From assembly GCA_021234155.1 (NCBI GenBank), contig JAJEKV010000107.1:3237510-3301509 (forward strand): DNA of 64,000 bases, written 5' to 3'. Both the position numbers and the translations under genes were made by a program. Below, piece after piece: positions 23,071 to 33,731 of the stretch. Within the stretch, counting starts at the first letter, position 1; each line of letters begins with the position of its first letter. Origin of the DNA: Isoetes taiwanensis (taxonomy: Eukaryota > Streptophyta > Lycopodiopsida > Isoetales > Isoetaceae). The notes under the pieces are model-generated. The model was not told the DNA's origin, searched no databases, and saw nothing but the letters and a program-made list of their open reading frames with translations.

Positions 23071-24902
23071 CAAATTATTTGCTTCCTTTTCGCGCGGCTA
23101 TGGTGGAGCTCCGGAGTTTCGACGATGGCGCTAGCTCTTATGGCTAAGGCGCTCGATGTTCTGGCCGCATTTTTGTGTGTAGTAGTTAGCACTTAGTGTA
23201 AAGAGTTTCTTTGGGGAAAGGGAGCAGTACTTCAAGATCCACTCTTTTTTTTTCTTTGTGCACTTTATTTGTTGTTTAGAGGTGCTTCAATGTTTGTGTC
23301 TATTGTTTTCAAATGTTAAGTTTCTAATGGTTTATTATGTGTTTTGTAGGTTTTTTGAGTTCTAGTGGCGCTTGCTCTAATCCTCGAGTTTCTGGTTTGG
23401 TATTTCTGTGCCTGTTGTCAGATCTCGGTATGTGGCGATTTGTTTCATGGAATGGAGCATTTGCTTCACTTGCATATGTGTTTTGTGGATTTTGTAGTTC
23501 CTTTTATATGTTTAGAGGTGCTTCAGCATTTGCAACCAACTTGGCAATTCTTCTATTCCACAAAGGTATTAACAAAACATACAAGGGTAACTTGTGGTGT
23601 TTACTATTTACAATAAATATGTCCGAAGATATTTCTTGACGAAGAAGGTCCCTGGGATATGCAATTGATTATGACATGATCATGAGACGACCATGAAGCG
23701 GCAATCCCTTGGCCACATGTTTTGTATTTTTAGCTTTTCTATGCATTATTTGGTATTTAAGGAATTTGAAGCGCAGGATAACTGATTATTCGAGCAAGTT
23801 ATGGGAAATAATGGGCGAGCCCACCAATAACATGCGACAGCATGCCAGTTATTATTCTAAACCAACATGCATGAACTTTTACAAAATTTCTGGAAAGTGA
23901 TCACATTGTTATAGTATGGTGGCTTTTATAGTGTCGGGATCTTATCCCATTTTATTTAATACTTTTCGGTATTATATAACCCTCATAATTTATTAATATA
24001 AATTTTGCATCTTTTTCAGTATGTGTACAGAAAAAGGTACACATAATTATCAAAGAGATATACATGAATACTAATGGGAAGCATAGGAGTCGACATCGAC
24101 AGCAGTAGTTGGACCCATTGATGGTGTGTCGACAGGACAACAGGAGTTGGACCCAGTGATGGTGTGGCCACATGGGGAGTCCTGGCTTGAAAATTTGGCC
24201 TTTTGTAAAAAGCACCATGAAAGCATATTTCACAACTAAATGGAGGAAATAGTCTTTTGGGAACCTTAAAGTGCTAAACATAGTTACCCTTAATGTGATA
24301 ACGTGGCACAATTCCAACGGTTAGTGATTCCATCCCGTAAAATCTCCAACAGTTATGATTTTGCCACTCCAAACTCGACTTATGCAGCATTCACATGGAG
24401 AACTAATTTTGCCGCTGCTGCAACCACCAAACTGCAACCAAATCGGCTTATTTGCCTTTTACACTCACATGGGTTTTTGTTCTTCTTTGGTTCCTGCTGC
24501 ACCGTTGCTTCAAAAGACCCTAAATGCAACAACCATTTCAGCGACCGCCAAATTAGCAGCCAGGTCCTAAATGCAACAGCCAAATCCGCATAGAGGGTTC
24601 AACGTGGCAGTGGAAAATCTTGAAGCAGCGTTGAAGCCTGCTTCAAGCGGTTTCAGCTGCTGCAAAAAAAATCATCCATGTGAATGCACCATTAGCCTAA
24701 TAGTTAAAGGCTGAAAATAGACTTACCCTTAGAGACCAAGAGGCCCTTTTCCATGTGGCCCCCAAATAGCTAGCAAAAAAAAAAAAAAAAAGGAGGCAGA
24801 TATTTCGCGGGGAAACATAACCTGCACCAAAAAGAGCAAAAAAAAAAAATAAAACGCGCATATTTCGACCAAAGAAGGAAGGAAGCATACTACGGCGCGG
24901 CT
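23071..24902. other. Spacer with a small GC-rich patch and duplicated segments
   Basis: A GC-rich patch at 23090-23200 contains a frame starting MALALMAKALDVLAA; the nearby + strand frames 23337-23639 and 23365-23616 are unrecognised. The phrase TGTTTAGAGGTGCTTCA occurs near 23273 and 23510, so this area is partly duplicated. Two 38-39-bp tandem units (24089-24127, 24128-24165) share GTTGGACCCA and GATGGTGT. The last 200 bases before 24903 have long A runs and resemble a 5' leader. Confidence 0.4.
24089..24165. repeat. Tandem duplication, about 2 x 38 bp
   Basis: Units 24089-24127 and 24128-24165 both start GTCGACA and end TGATGGTGT; one unit is a base longer and a few positions differ. Confidence 0.8.
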
Positions 24903-25376
24903 ATGGATTACTACCCTAACCCCGGCGAGGCGCCCCGTCTGATCGGCCCAGCAAGCACTTCCGGCTGGGGCGGTGGTGGTGGAGATTTAGGGCGCTCTTC
25001 TTTTCGAATCATTCCTAACCAGCATCCCGAACCGTTGATCCAGCTTCCTGAACAGCTCAAGGTTTTATCTTCTTATTCCGGCCCTCCTTTGAAGTGCTCT
25101 TTCGGTAGCAATCGCCCTCTTGTTGCTGTGTCTGAGCCCCTCAAATCTGGCGAGGAGCATGGATTGCCCTCTTCCCCTGATAATCTGTTGGCTGGTCGCC
25201 ATTCTCCTCGTTACGTGCTTCAGGATCATATGGGTAATCGAAAAGGGCTGTTGGTTTCTCATCTTTCAACCGCGGATATGTTGGATTTTGGTGATGAATC
25301 TGAAAATGCCCATCTGCCCAAGAATGGCGTAAACGCTTCGGCTTATATCAACGTTGAACAGAATATAGACGGATAA
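24903..25376 (+). CDS. Hypothetical protein, 157 residues
   Basis: An ATG in the context GGCTATGG opens a 157-codon frame with higher GC than its flanks, ending in TAA. The protein begins MDYYPNPGEAPRLIGP, has a Gly run (about residues 23-28) and a Pro/Ser-rich middle, and ends in an acidic segment (DMLDFGDESENAH). No signal peptide, membrane segment or known domain is visible, so it is probably a disordered regulatory-type protein or the first exon of a longer one. A donor-like CAGGTATG follows at about 25389, just past the stop, consistent with an intron in the 3' UTR or a mis-modelled end. I do not recognise the family. Confidence 0.5.
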   Translation: MDYYPNPGEAPRLIGPASTSGWGGGGGDLGRSSFRIIPNQHPEPLIQLPEQLKVLSSYSGPPLKCSFGSNRPLVAVSEPLKSGEEHGLPSSPDNLLAGRHSPRYVLQDHMGNRKGLLVSHLSTADMLDFGDESENAHLPKNGVNASAYINVEQNIDG

Positions 25377-26874
25377 GGCGTTTGCTTCAGGTATGTCCGT
25401 TCTTTTTTCTTGTCAGTATCTAGATAGAGGAAAGCTCCTACGAGATTATGGTACCATACTGAAATCTTGACTAGTAGTTTGGATCTTTCTTTTTAGCGCC
25501 ATTCGCTTTTATCTCATGCATGCCCCTCATATATCTTATTCTTGGTAGACGTCATTCCATTTTACTGATGGAACATTTCTCTGATGTATAAGATTTAACA
25601 CTTCCTATGGAAGATCTATTCTCGTTAACTGTTTCAGAAATGACTACATAATCCTGCAGTATTATCTCTTGTGCTTCAGCATGATACTGTTTCCTGCATA
25701 TAATCCTTCTCTTCTTATAGTTTTGTCCCATGGACCCCAATTAATTTATGTTTGTGTGCAGGTTGGAAGCAACAAAACGGAGCAAACCAATATGTACAGT
25801 TGTACAGTTACAGTTTTGCATCTCAAGAGTACTAGCATCTTTTATCTTTTAGTAATATCTATGTCTTGTTGGAGGTGGAAATGCCTCTCTTTTAGACAAC
25901 TGAAAGTACCTTTTCCATTAGAATGATCAGCTAGTCTGAACTTTTTTGGATTATTTCGGCTTATACGTGCTAATGCCACGACAATAGCTTTACAGAACTT
26001 TTGTAACCATGATCTGCTAGTTGTAATTGACATTGTATAATGCCTTATCCTTTTTCCCTGGATACTTTATGTGTTTCTTGACATTTGAGGGAGGATACTT
26101 TTTATGCTTGTTGCTGCAGCAGATGAAGTGCAGGGATAGTTAAATATATGAATTGGATAAATTTTCTTATTGTATGTTCTCGAATGCTAAAGTATATTAC
26201 TGCTGCTTCTATTACTTGGAGGAATGTCTCAGAATTTGCGAGCGCCATCTCATGGAAGAATACATTATGAGACCTTAGTTGCCTGATTCATAGCATGCTT
26301 TGACTTTCTGGTCCCCAGTTAATATGAGCCATCCCATTTCTAAACTGGATTATTGCCTTGTTTTGTTATGTTTCTGAATTTATCTTACTGTTACAGTTAG
26401 TCTGGTTATGTGTAAACCACTCTATTATTTGTAGTCCAACCAGAGATGCATGCGAAGAATTTCATTGAACAAGGAATGTACTATAAAGATAGAGTCCTAT
26501 TTTAGGGTCATCTTTCACAGAAGGGGAGAACGAGGATAGCTTAATGTGGATGCATGGAACTATGACATTGGCATCTCATTGGAGAGCACATAAATTGGGT
26601 TTTGCGTCTTGAACGTGCTCATTAATCCAGTCCTTAAAGTAAGGATTGCTATGTACCTGATCATAACAATCTAAATGTAGTAACATATATGAACTAAAAG
26701 AAGTCCTGTCTTATGTGAGGTTATCAATGTGGATGTGCTTGAAACCTATAATTCTGTATGGATGCCAAGTTTGGGGTTCAGGGCTGGCATGTAAGTTTGG
26801 GGTTATTGGATGCCAAGTTTGGGGTATGTAAGTTTGGGGTTCAGAAACTTTTTTTTCATGGATGAGCTTGGAAT
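25377..26874. other. Downstream region of the hypothetical gene, no further exon recognised
   Basis: T-rich sequence like plant introns or 3' UTR. An 85-codon + strand frame (25669-25926) is unrecognised. Near 26758-26846 the phrase AAGTTTGGGGTT is repeated four times with variable spacing, a small disordered duplication. Confidence 0.4.
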
Positions 26875-27692
26875 TTAGGCTGAAATCACACTACAGCCTA
26901 AACTGAAAAAATAAAAATAAATGACCAACAAGTTTGTGACATGTGGACTTTGGGCATGCTGCACCTATCACATCTAAGGTGCCCAACGCCCAGTCAGCGT
27001 TTTGGCACGCTCGATTTTTTGGACGGGCAGTATTGCCTGTCCATACTTTAGGCGGGCAAACACGTCATCTGCGCCAGCGAAAACTCCCAAAGCACCTTCT
27101 GCGCCAGCAAAAATGGCACCTTCTGCGCCAGCAAAACTCGGAAGAGCTTCAATCCGGCTCAAATTTGCTGCCAAATCTCTCAAATTCGATGCAGATCTCT
27201 CAAATCGCTGGATTTTTGTCAAAGAAAAACCTAGAAGGGCTTAATCCGGTTCAAATCACTGGATCTTTGAGAAAGAAAAACCCAGGAGAGCTTCAATCCG
27301 GCTCAAATTTGGTGCCAAATCTCTCAAATCGGTGGCAGATTTCTTAAATCGCTGGATTTTTGTCAAAGAAAAACCTAGAAGAGCTTTAATCCGGTTCAAA
27401 TCACTGGATTTTTGAGAAAGAAAAACGCAGGAGAGGTTTAATCCGGTTCAAATCCGGCCCTGCAGTGATTTATTGGTTAAAACTGGTGGCAGATATCATA
27501 AATCGATAGGTTTCGGCTGGATGATCGAAGCAAGATGGTCGATTCTGTTCTTGCTTGCGTGGCACAAATTTTTTTGGTTTGGACGCTGATAATGTGATAT
27601 GGACGGAGCGGCACAAAATTTTCAGTGCCAAACGCATGCCTAATTGTGCCACGTAATTAATTTTAGTCACCCATAGTGTGATTTCACCCTTA
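26875..27692. mobile_element. Candidate non-autonomous TIR element
   Basis: The ends are inverted copies: GGCTGAAATCACACTA at about 26878 and, in reverse complement, GGGTGAAATCACACTA at about 27675-27691. Similarity continues at lower level for about 20 more bases inward. The interior has no transposase but holds a minisatellite (27060-27465). No target-site duplication could be fixed at the edges, so the superfamily is undetermined. Confidence 0.45.
27060..27465. repeat. Minisatellite: two repeat types
   Basis: The first part repeats CTTCTGCGCCAGCAAAA. The second part repeats a unit of about 146 bp containing GAGCTTCAATCCGGCTCAAA, CAAATCTCTCAAATC and GTCAAAGAAAAACC; a shorter sub-unit with TTAATCCGGTTCAAATCACT alternates with it. 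The 134-codon frame across it (26943-27347) is a by-product of the repeats. Confidence 0.8.
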
Positions 27693-28054
27693 ACTCCAAA
27701 CACCATATCCAATGCTATTAGCAGAAGCAGGAATGGTGCTTTAGAGGGAGAGGCTCTTTGCCAATTCATTCGCTATGTGCTTAGAGTTCAATCTCTAATG
27801 CTCATTTAGATTGCCATATAAGATACTAAAAGCAAGTCGTGATAATGGTTGGTATCAGAAAGGGAGTTGCACGGTTGAACCTTGGGGTATCTCAATGGTA
27901 GATATACCTACAAAACTAGAAGGAATTACGGGCTGGGTCAAAATGAGAGTTGTTGATAAACTATGGGCAAATGCACAAGAATGAGAATGAGAATGATTTT
28001 TTATCGTCCACTGAGGCCAATCGGCCTATGGGACCCATAAGGAGCACAGCAAAC
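27693..28054. other. Intergenic stretch
   Basis: No gene or element recognised. Confidence 0.45.
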
Positions 28055-28123
28055 TTATTACTGCCCGGGTTAAAAAACCCCCGTCCCGAAGGGTTTTCGA
28101 GGGAAAAACCGTGGCAGTAATAA
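28055..28123. repeat. Short foldback element, copy 1
   Basis: TTATTACTGCC (28055-28065) pairs perfectly with GGCAGTAATAA (28113-28123); the inside has a second complementary region (AAAAACCCCC with GGGTTTTC). A second copy lies at 29018-29091, and similarity reaches about 30 bases upstream in both. Confidence 0.75.
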
Positions 28124-29017
28124 GGAAAAATGGAGTTCTGTAAACGAGAAATTAATCCTATGGTTACTTACATGGCGCAACAGTATTTTCTTGATCATTT
28201 CTCTAGAGCACACCAACATTTGATTTGCCGAATGAGGGTTAGTTCCCACCACCTGCAAATTGAGTGTGGTTGATGGCATCGAATCCTCAGGGGCCAGAGA
28301 ACATGTGAAGCTTGCGGATCCCATGAAGTGGAAGATGAACACCATTTTCTAATCACTTGTCCAGCATACGTGGCAATTAGAGATCGTCATGAATTAAAAG
28401 AATATGTTCTTTGAAATGTATATACAATGTTTCAGCTACCCTCGTAACTACTTGCATCTTTCCTTACGGAGATGTTACAAGTTCGTGAGGTGTCTTTACA
28501 GAGGTGGATTGATCTGTAGCTCATTTTTGGCATAGTGTATTTTTGTTGTTGTTTTTTCTATCTCATAGACTGTAGGGTCTCTATAAGATTGTGAATACAT
28601 TACATTACATTACATGTAGTGCTTCCGAATTAGAATGAATGTCTCATTGGCTTATTATTATTAGGTCTTTTAGCTCCAAAGTTTTGATATTGGAGCTTTG
28701 CCATCTGTTTTTTGGGATTATTTGATTTCATCATATTCCCAGGAATATACTAGATTTAGGCTCAACGAATATACACCTCACACCCACTTAAAAAAAAAAA
28801 CTCCCCATACCACAAGGATTACACATGAAAATACTTGTAAAAAAGAAGGATACATGGCCTGGACCATTTGGAAATCATCTCGCTGTCGCTACATTTTTGC
28901 ATTGTTAAGCTATAATTTGACGTAAACCCATTAAGAATTGAATTGAATCAAATTTGAATTTTGTCATTTACAAAGACTAAAAGCTCTAAGTGGCCCATAC
29001 GAAAAAGCACAACAAGT
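28124..29017. other. Spacer between the two foldback copies
   Basis: No gene recognised. Contains an ATTAC microrepeat near 28600 and an A11 run near 28791. Confidence 0.45.
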
Positions 29018-29091
29018 TTATTACTGCCCATGATTAAAAAAAAAAACCCCACCCCGAAGAGTTTTCGAGAGAAAAACCTTAACAATAATAG
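29018..29091. repeat. Short foldback element, copy 2
   Basis: Same organisation as copy 1: TTATTACTGCC at the left; centre CCCGAAGAGTTTTCGAGAG versus CCCGAAGGGTTTTCGAGGG in copy 1; the right arm has decayed to AACAATAATAG. Confidence 0.7.
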
Positions 29092-29422
29092 GCTCGTTAA
29101 GAAACTACTAGAAATGTGTGCCCGACGACGCTGGACATTTCTCGAGAATGTATGGCATGGGTTTAGGGTATTACATTATTCTGCAACTTAGTAGAATTCA
29201 TAGATAGAATCATCCTTGTAGACAAAATGGGCAGAAAGGCATATTGCATGATTATAGTGGAGTAGAAATTGGAAATGCACATCTCATGAAGGATGAGAAC
29301 AAACCTTGTTTGTAAATGTAAACCCGCTATGAACAAATCTTGTACAAAATCTTTATGCCTTTACCACTCGAAAAAAATGATTTGTAAAAGCAATAAAGTT
29401 TATGAATATAATAAAATATTGA

Positions 29423-29446
29423 TGTGTGTGTGTGTGTGTGTGTGTG
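29423..29446. repeat. (TG)12 microsatellite at the LINE-2 3' junction
   Basis: Twelve TG dinucleotides directly followed by T10, the poly(A) tail of LINE-2 on the - strand. The LINE-2 5' flank has ATGTGTG at the equivalent place, so the repeat probably grew out of the target-site duplication. Confidence 0.9.
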
Positions 29447-29806
29447 TTTTTTTTTTGAAGGTGCGAGATGATCTTTTTCATTAATTGAGGAAAAACATAC
29501 AATATACTCCAAATGCCTATAAACATAGACAATTCAGATGTAATAGATTTTATAAATAGTATGTCCAAAAATTAGTGTAGTAAGCCAGGTCTTCGAGAGA
29601 ATTGAGATAGTGTTCAGTCAAGGTCAAAGAAAGTCTCGGTCTTTAGTCTTGATCAGAGTGCAGTAATCAAAACTGTATCTTTAAGATAACAGATAAAATT
29701 TGTGAGGCAGCTTTATACTGATGAAGGAGATCACTTATCTTCCAGAAAACCATAGCCGAGTCGAAAATAAGATAAGTGCTTTCTGATCCACAAAATTCTG
29801 CCATTG

Positions 29807-30507
29807 CTAAGAACTTGCAAAACCAAAACAGATTACTGCATCCAGAAGGGCAATACTATCAATATGAGATGAGGAAATGGTAGGAATTTTCGGATGATCA
29901 GAGTCGAGGCCAGAGAAGAAAAGAAGGCTGTAGATGTGAGTGAATTTTTCAGCAGTGCCCATGGTATAGGAAACAACCATCCACATATTGTCTCTTATCA
30001 GTCTATAAAAATCTTGCTGGACCATAAGCAAAAGGAGAGTACCATATGCATCTGCAATCATCCTGTGAGTGTAGTACATCTGTCTGTACCTTGCAAACTG
30101 CCTGTCTGTAAATTCCTGGCGATGCTTATGAATGAACCAGAACATGTATGCCATTTGGAATACTTTGTGAATATCCCTGCCCAAATCCTTTCCCTTGCCT
30201 TACAAACCTCACTATCTCTGATCATTTGCCTAACAGTCCACTGGTTGTGAGGAGGGAACTTAACTTGATGTTCATGTGGCCTTTCATCACCATATAATTT
30301 CACCTCATACATACTTGCCCCTCCATCAAACCTCCTATTATTATGACTTCTGCATAGCTCCATATAACCTAGGACAAGAAAGAATTTAGTGCCTTTGGAA
30401 AGATAATTTGGATTTAAACAAATTAAAATACCCTTCATATGAACCAAATTGATCCCAGCACCTGTTATATTGTCAGAAGAAATATGTCTATGGGCAGTGG
30501 CACACAT
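29807..30507 (-). pseudogene. Conserved unknown segment downstream of LINE-2 RT zinc-binding domain
   Basis: Two overlapping frames (30058-30507 and 29807-30184) read as one protein if joined by a frameshift near 30180. Features: RPHEHQVKFPPHNQW, then a helical segment FIHKHRQEFTDRQFARYRQ, then MYYTHRMIADAYGTLL. LINE-4 carries YRTMYYNHASPADSDGSL in the same place. No RNase H motif is present. This is the presumed C-terminal domain of ORF2 or a small third ORF; function unknown. Confidence 0.5.
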
Positions 30508-33500
30508 TCCAAATCATAAATGAAATGAATTCTGATCCAAGTAACAGAGAATCTTTTATGACCATAGAGGCACCTGCTTCTCGATTTCCATATATTCCAT
30601 AGAGTAATAAAAACAATAGTGTTTCTGAAGGAATTGTTTGCTTGAATGAACTGAATAATGAAATTTCTATCATGAATTCCAAAATAATGATCAAACCAAT
30701 CCCAAAAAGGTTTAAGCTTTGGACGAAAGAAGGTATGTTCCATATTTTCAGAATTATTACATTGAAGAGGGAAAAGAGGAGATAAACTCTGATCTCTCTT
30801 AGAGTACCTCAGTAAACAAGGAACACTTTTGTTAGCAATTAGACAAATGATAAAGGAAATCTTCTTGGAAGCATAGGAGTTCCAGATATTACTAATTAGG
30901 GATTTTGAAGCCAGAGAATCAAGATTCCATTGGCAAGCTGACTTGGCTAAATTAACATTTTGATTGAGAAAATCATAGATGGTACTAACCTTGTAACAGT
31001 GCTTATCATTTAGTAACCAGTCAAGATTAGAATTAGGAGGAGCTGAGGGAATGATATTTCCGACAATTTTCTTAATATGATCAAAGATCTTTCTATCAGA
31101 AGCAGTACCCTTGACTCTCATCTTTAGATTAGACCAAGAAATCCACCTCTCATTTATCCAAAGATCTTTAATTGAATTTAAGCCATAAGCTTTCCACTTT
31201 TTATAGATTTGAGGGTGCTTCAGAGCAAGAACATAATTAGGATGATCTTTGAACACTAAATACCAGAAGATAGACATATCCAGACCTTAGGGAAAGTGAA
31301 TGCAGGATACATATTGTTCCAAGCTCTTAGCAGATTTCTCATTAGAGACATATTAGGAGCAGGGCTGAGATCACAAAAAGCAGAATTAGGTAACTCATGA
31401 GAGATGGTTGGACGGCCAACTGGACTGCTTCTAGATAACCAATAGTTAATGAAACGGGAAGCAACACTAGTAGAACATGTCAAAGCTTTCCAAATGAATT
31501 AGGAATATCTCCAATAATTGTGCATTTGTCTAAATTCATAGAGATGTCGGCAACACTAAAATCAGCAATCATATTCATGAAATTTGAGATATTGCTAGGA
31601 ATGTTCTTTAGAAAGCAGAAGATATCATCAGCATATTGAAGGATGCTGAGATATTGATCACTATCAGGAATTTGAAGTCCATAGATATTTCCAATACTTT
31701 GGTGATACATGATAGCTTTAGTTAACAGCTCAGTGACCACAATAAATAGATATGGAGCAAGAGGGCAGCCTTGTCTCACACCTTTAGCAAGGGGGAAGAA
31801 GGGACTAGGGAAACCATTAATGAGGATGGCAGAGTTGGCTCTAAGGTTTAAACCCATGATAACTTGAATAAGAGAAGGGGGAAAACCAAGCTTGAGTAAA
31901 GCATAGCTGATAAAATCCCATCTAATAGTATTAAAGGCCTTTTTGAAGTCAAGCTTAAGAAGAATGCAATTCTAATTAGAAAGTTTGTTCCAATGTAATT
32001 CCTCCATAACAGCAAGGTAATTTTCAAGGATAAATCTGTTAGGAAGAAAGGCAGATTGATTCAACCTAATATATTTTTGCAAATGATCTTTGATTCTCAG
32101 AGCAATGATTTTGGCACAAACGTTATAGGTTGAATTTGTTAAGGAGATTGGTCTCCAATCTGAAAAGCTTGTAGGTTTATTTATCTTTGGAATCAAAGAA
32201 AGAAAACCACAAGCAATAGAAGGGTGAAGATGATTAGTAGTCCAAAATCCTTTGACAAAAGCCATAAAACCATGCTTCATGATATCCCAGAAATGCACAT
32301 AGAATTCAGGGGGGAAACCATCAGGGCCAGGAGATTTGCCATGTTTAAGACTTTTTAATACAGAATAAACTTCCTCAGTTGTTGGAAAATTGGACACAGT
32401 GATATTCATAGCAGGCTGATCACTTGAAATAATTAGATCAATTATCTTCTTAAAATTATCAGCCTTTGTGGTCTCAGAGATATCCTTAGGAAGGTCAGCT
32501 GCATAAAGGTTAGAGTAACTGGAGGAAAAGAAGCTTGAAATTTTAGCAGGCTTATTAAGAGTGTTTCTCAAATCATCTTTGACTTTAGTGATAGAATTTT
32601 TAATTTGTCTCGACTTGGCAACTCTGAAGAAAAAATTTGTGCATCCAAAATCCATATTATTGGTGTATTTAATTTTACATCTAATAGCAGCACCCTTAGC
32701 CTCAATCTCCTCAATGAGTTTTATTTTTCTCTCAATATCCTCCTCTTTAAGATGAAGAATAGGACTCAAAGGATCATTTTGAAGAGCCATTCTAATATCC
32801 CTTATCTGATGAAGAAGAATATTCTTCTCTTCCTGCTTAACTCTTTGAATTTTATTAGACCAAGCTTTTATCCAGGCTTTTGAATTCTTAATGTTGGAGT
32901 AGAGACCTTTCATAGAGTTAGGAGGCAGACTAGAATAGAAAGCTCTAAAATGATCACAAAAGGTAACATAGTTAAGAAGGCTGGTATTGAATTTATAAGG
33001 AATGTTACCAGCTCTAACAATGGAAGTTTGATGGTTGGTACAAAGGAATTGAGGCTGGTGGTCAGAGATTGAAGTAGATTCATCACTAATCACATAGGCA
33101 TTGTCCCAGATATTAGAATCAGTGGCATTAGGATAGAATCTATCAAGCGCACAATATACCCTAGCTTCCCCTTTTCTCTTATTAGACCAAGAATATTTAG
33201 AACTAGAGGATGGTATATGAATGAGACAATTATCATCAATCATGCCATTTTCTAGCTTTGACATATTAATCTTGTTCCCTGATTTTTTATCCCAATTTGG
33301 AGTATTATTAAAATCCCCAGCAATGATCCAATCATTGATGGTTTGATTTTTAATCTAATTGTTCAGGTCTAACCAGAGAACCTCCCTGCCTTTGGGATTA
33401 ATAGAAGCATAGATATTAATAATGCCAAATCTCTTGTCATGCAAGTTGAAGATAGTAGCTTGCCACATTCTACTTGGGCTGTTATAAAAATCTTGACCCA

Positions 33501-33731
33501 TAACATTCTTCCAGATCATACAAATGCCACCTGAGATTCCACAAGCTTCTATCCAAATAGAAGAGCTATCAAGGATTATCTAATCACCTAGATTATCACA
33601 TTCAAACTTTTGAAGTTAAAGCTCTTGCAAAAGGATAATATAGCATTGTAGGTTTTGAGCTGAGAAATCACTCTTCTTCTTCTTTTCAAGGCTCCTTTGA
33701 TGCCTCTAAAGTTCCAAGAAATGATCTTCAT
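30465..33731 (-). pseudogene. LINE-2 ORF2: endonuclease-reverse transcriptase, broken
   Basis: Starts at 33731 with MKIISWNFRGIKGALKRR, overlapping the ORF1 end. Endonuclease motifs are present across frames: LLQE, GDFNNTPNWDKK and, in the long frame 31972-33264, SDHQPQ. RT motifs: GKSPGPDGFPPEFY, FSDWRPISLTNSTY, GVRQGCPLAPYLF and YADD at 31624-31635. The zinc-binding end (30465-31277) has ISFIICLIANKSVPCLL and a CNNSENMEHTFF segment. Compared with LINE-1, about 390 bases of thumb region between the KC motif after YADD and NYWLSRSSPVG are missing. Several frameshifts and stops are also present. Confidence 0.9.

Noticed and set aside
26943-27347. 134-codon frame as a protein gene
   Set aside because: It runs through the minisatellite and its repeated residues follow the DNA repeat.
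28790-28802. A11 run as the tail of a + strand retroposon
   Set aside because: No flanking duplication and no upstream element features.
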